Made by a program: the position numbers and the translations under genes
Assembly: GCA_019746135.1 (NCBI GenBank)
Contig: JAIESI010000118.1
Coordinates: 1 to 64,000 of the forward strand
Reading direction: 5' to 3'
Origin: Xanthobacteraceae bacterium
GTDB lineage: Bacteria > Pseudomonadota > Alphaproteobacteria > Rhizobiales > Xanthobacteraceae
DNA length: 64,000 nucleotides
Part shown: positions 62,720 to 64,000 of the stretch, piece after piece
How the letters are laid out: each line of letters starts with the position of its first letter
Numbering within the stretch: the first letter of the stretch is position 1
The notes under the pieces: generated by a model
Database searches by the model: none
Told to the model about the DNA's origin: nothing
The model's input: the letters and a program-made list of their open reading frames with translations, nothing else

Positions 62720-63139
62720 TCAGCCACGCCGCCTGCGGCGCTGCTGGCCGAGCCCCATCTGCTTGGCAAGATGCGAGCGCGCGGCGGCATAATTCGGCGC
62801 GACCATCGGATAGTCGTGGGGCAGCCCCCATTTCTCCCGATACTGCTCCGGCGTCATGTCGTACTGCGTCCGCAGGTGCCGCTTCAGCGACTTGAACTTC
62901 TTTCCGTCCTCGAGACAGACGATGTAGTCCGGATGGATCGAGCGCTTCACCGGGATGGCCGGCTTCAGCGGCTCGGTCGAAGCCGGAACCTCGCCGCTCG
63001 CCACCCGCAGCAGTGCCGAATGCACCTGATTGATCAGCGCCGGGATATCGGCCGACGCAACCGTGTTGTTGCTGACATAGGCCGAGACGATTTCAGCCGT
63101 CAGGCCGATGAAATTGGCATGATTCGAATTGTCCGCCAT
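62720..63139 (-). CDS. mucR: MucR/Ros-family zinc-finger regulator
   Basis: 139 residues. AEIVSAYVSNNTVASADIPA at the N-terminus (oligomerisation), then the prokaryotic zinc finger CLEDGKKFKSLKRHLRTQYD followed by MTPEQYREKWGLPHDYPMVA and AARSHLAKQMGLG. Members are H-NS-like silencers controlling exopolysaccharide, motility and virulence genes and repress themselves. Its stop and that of sufE are adjacent, with no gap. Confidence 0.95.
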   Translation of the reverse strand: MADNSNHANFIGLTAEIVSAYVSNNTVASADIPALINQVHSALLRVASGEVPASTEPLKPAIPVKRSIHPDYIVCLEDGKKFKSLKRHLRTQYDMTPEQYREKWGLPHDYPMVAPNYAAARSHLAKQMGLGQQRRRRRG

Positions 63140-63370
63140 AAGCCGCGATCCCCAATACTTGAAGCCATGCCAAAAAGGCCCTGGCTATACCTCGCACAAC
63201 GCGAATCGACCGCTTGAAACTCAAGAAATTATAAGCGTCTCAACCAAGCCCGCAAGTAGAGCGGGGTGTTATGACAATAAAGCAAAACTCGTGCGCTCCG
63301 GCTGAGCTGCATTTCTTAAGGAACGCGCGAGCATTGATCTCGGAAAATCTTGGACGTCTGCGCGGACCAA

Positions 63371-63402
63371 AACAAACGCCGGCCCGTTTGCGGGCCGGCG
63401 TT
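63371..63402 (-). terminator. Rho-independent terminator
   Basis: On the minus strand: stem AACGCCGGCCCG / CGGGCCGGCGTT (63402-63391, 63386-63375), four-base loop, then TGTTTTGG. Ends the proline-rich protein transcript. Confidence 0.88.
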
Positions 63403-63430
63403 GCTTGAGTGTCCACGATAGCCCGTCGAT

Positions 63431-64000
63431 CTAGCTCTGCTTCTCCAGATGCGAGCGCAGCGCATCGACCGAAGCGAACTTCACCGTGCCTTGCGGCAGC
63501 TCGGCTTCGATCGAGCCGTCGGCGTAAAGCGTGTACGGCATGCCGTCGATCACGCCCGACTTCAGGATCGCAGGACCGCGCTCCGCACCCACCTTGCTGG
63601 CGGGTCCCGGCAGGCGGCGGTCGGCGGGCTTGGCGCCGCGCGGCCGCGCCGGAATCGGCGGCAGCGGCATGCCGAAGGAAGGCTCGCGCTTGGCGGCTTC
63701 GCCCGCCGGGGACGCGGCGGCGCGGTCCGGCCATACGAGATCGAAGCCGTCCTTGTCGCGCGCCGCCTGCTCGACCTGCGGCATCGGCGGCTCGGCGCGC
63801 GGCGCGGGCTCGGCGGCCATCGGACGATCCATGGTGCGATCCATCGGACGCTGCGGCGGCCGCGGTGACAGCGGCGCTTCGTCCGCCACTTCCAGAACCG
63901 GCGGCTCGGCTGAAACCGGTGGCGCTGGCGGAGTTGGCATGGGCGGCGGCGCAGACGCGGCCGGCATTGGAATCGGCGGCGTCGGCATCGACGGCGCGGC
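63431..64000 (-). CDS. C-terminal part of a proline-rich protein (runs off the window)
   Basis: The frame is open through the edge; the visible 190 residues begin with repeated PTPP/PMP units, continue Pro/Ala-rich, and end in a folded tail with GVIDGMPYTLYADGSIEAEL and VKFASVDALRSHLEKQ. The tail looks like a small conserved C-terminal domain of rhizobial proteins whose N-terminus is outside. Function unknown. ATG codons inside the Pro-rich region are probably internal. Confidence 0.7.
   Translation of the reverse strand, partial: AAPSMPTPPIPMPAASAPPPMPTPPAPPVSAEPPVLEVADEAPLSPRPPQRPMDRTMDRPMAAEPAPRAEPPMPQVEQAARDKDGFDLVWPDRAAASPAGEAAKREPSFGMPLPPIPARPRGAKPADRRLPGPASKVGAERGPAILKSGVIDGMPYTLYADGSIEAELPQGTVKFASVDALRSHLEKQS

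Overview
The window looks like a chromosomal segment of a GC-rich alphaproteobacterium of the order Hyphomicrobiales (Rhizobiales), nearest in flavour to the Bradyrhizobium / Xanthobacteraceae group. The pointers are a MucR/Ros regulator, BA14K, DUF1491, DUF2336 and DUF5330 family proteins, five solitary tricarboxylate-type (Bug/TctC) binding proteins, and many small palindromic intergenic repeats of the rhizobial kind. No rRNA, tRNA, CRISPR array, transposase or integrase was recognised. All assignments are from reading the sequence; none were checked by database search.

Left part (1-14.9 kb). The most unusual block is 0.2-6.65 kb: a creatininase-family hydrolase, a GTP cyclohydrolase II, a stand-alone RibD reductase domain, a SAM methyltransferase, a GT4 glycosyltransferase, a 6-pyruvoyl-tetrahydropterin-synthase (PTPS)-like protein without its catalytic cysteine, and a BchC-like medium-chain dehydrogenase. 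Together they look like a pathway from GTP to a methylated, glycosylated pyrimidine/pteridine-type molecule; I know of no described product. Then come an OpgH glucan glucosyltransferase with an FkbM methyltransferase, a YfhO-type membrane protein facing them, a glycine-zipper lipoprotein, and a PhoPQ-like two-component operon with a PepSY protein.

Middle (15-35 kb). Small zinc/metallothionein-like protein, secreted trypsin-like protease, DUF4242 protein, a remnant of a luxR-luxI quorum-sensing locus fused by deletion, an XRE regulator pair, and a 1,056-residue alanine-rich secreted coiled-coil protein built by internal tandem duplications. Then a catabolic/transport block: three solitary Bug receptors, a truncated ridA, an amidohydrolase and an M20-family hydrolase, followed by a BA14K protein, a cNMP-binding/thioredoxin-reductase-like fusion, a GlcG/HbpS protein and a flavin monooxygenase.

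Right part (35-64 kb). Crp/Fnr regulator, HtpG, a ParDE module, a MetE-like protein with another Bug receptor, a PilZ protein, a fifth Bug receptor, a NarL-type two-component pair preceded by a small-RNA-like element with a strong terminator, a SleB-like hydrolase, two tandem DHA2 MFS exporters, a YcgN-type protein, a DUF1902-HicA module whose toxin frame is broken in a C5 tract, PBP1A, DUF1214/DUF1254 proteins, a DUF2336 protein, a PAS histidine kinase in operon with a peptidoglycan-binding protein, a DUF5330 protein, SufE, MucR, and the 3' part of a proline-rich protein running off the end.

Intergenic space is rich in structured repeats: at least seven copies of a palindromic element with an acgcgcgtcttcgacgcgct-type core (one copy with a compensatory stem change), a GCATGTCC element, three copies of a CCGTCCTTCGGACGG hairpin, and two larger composite elements.
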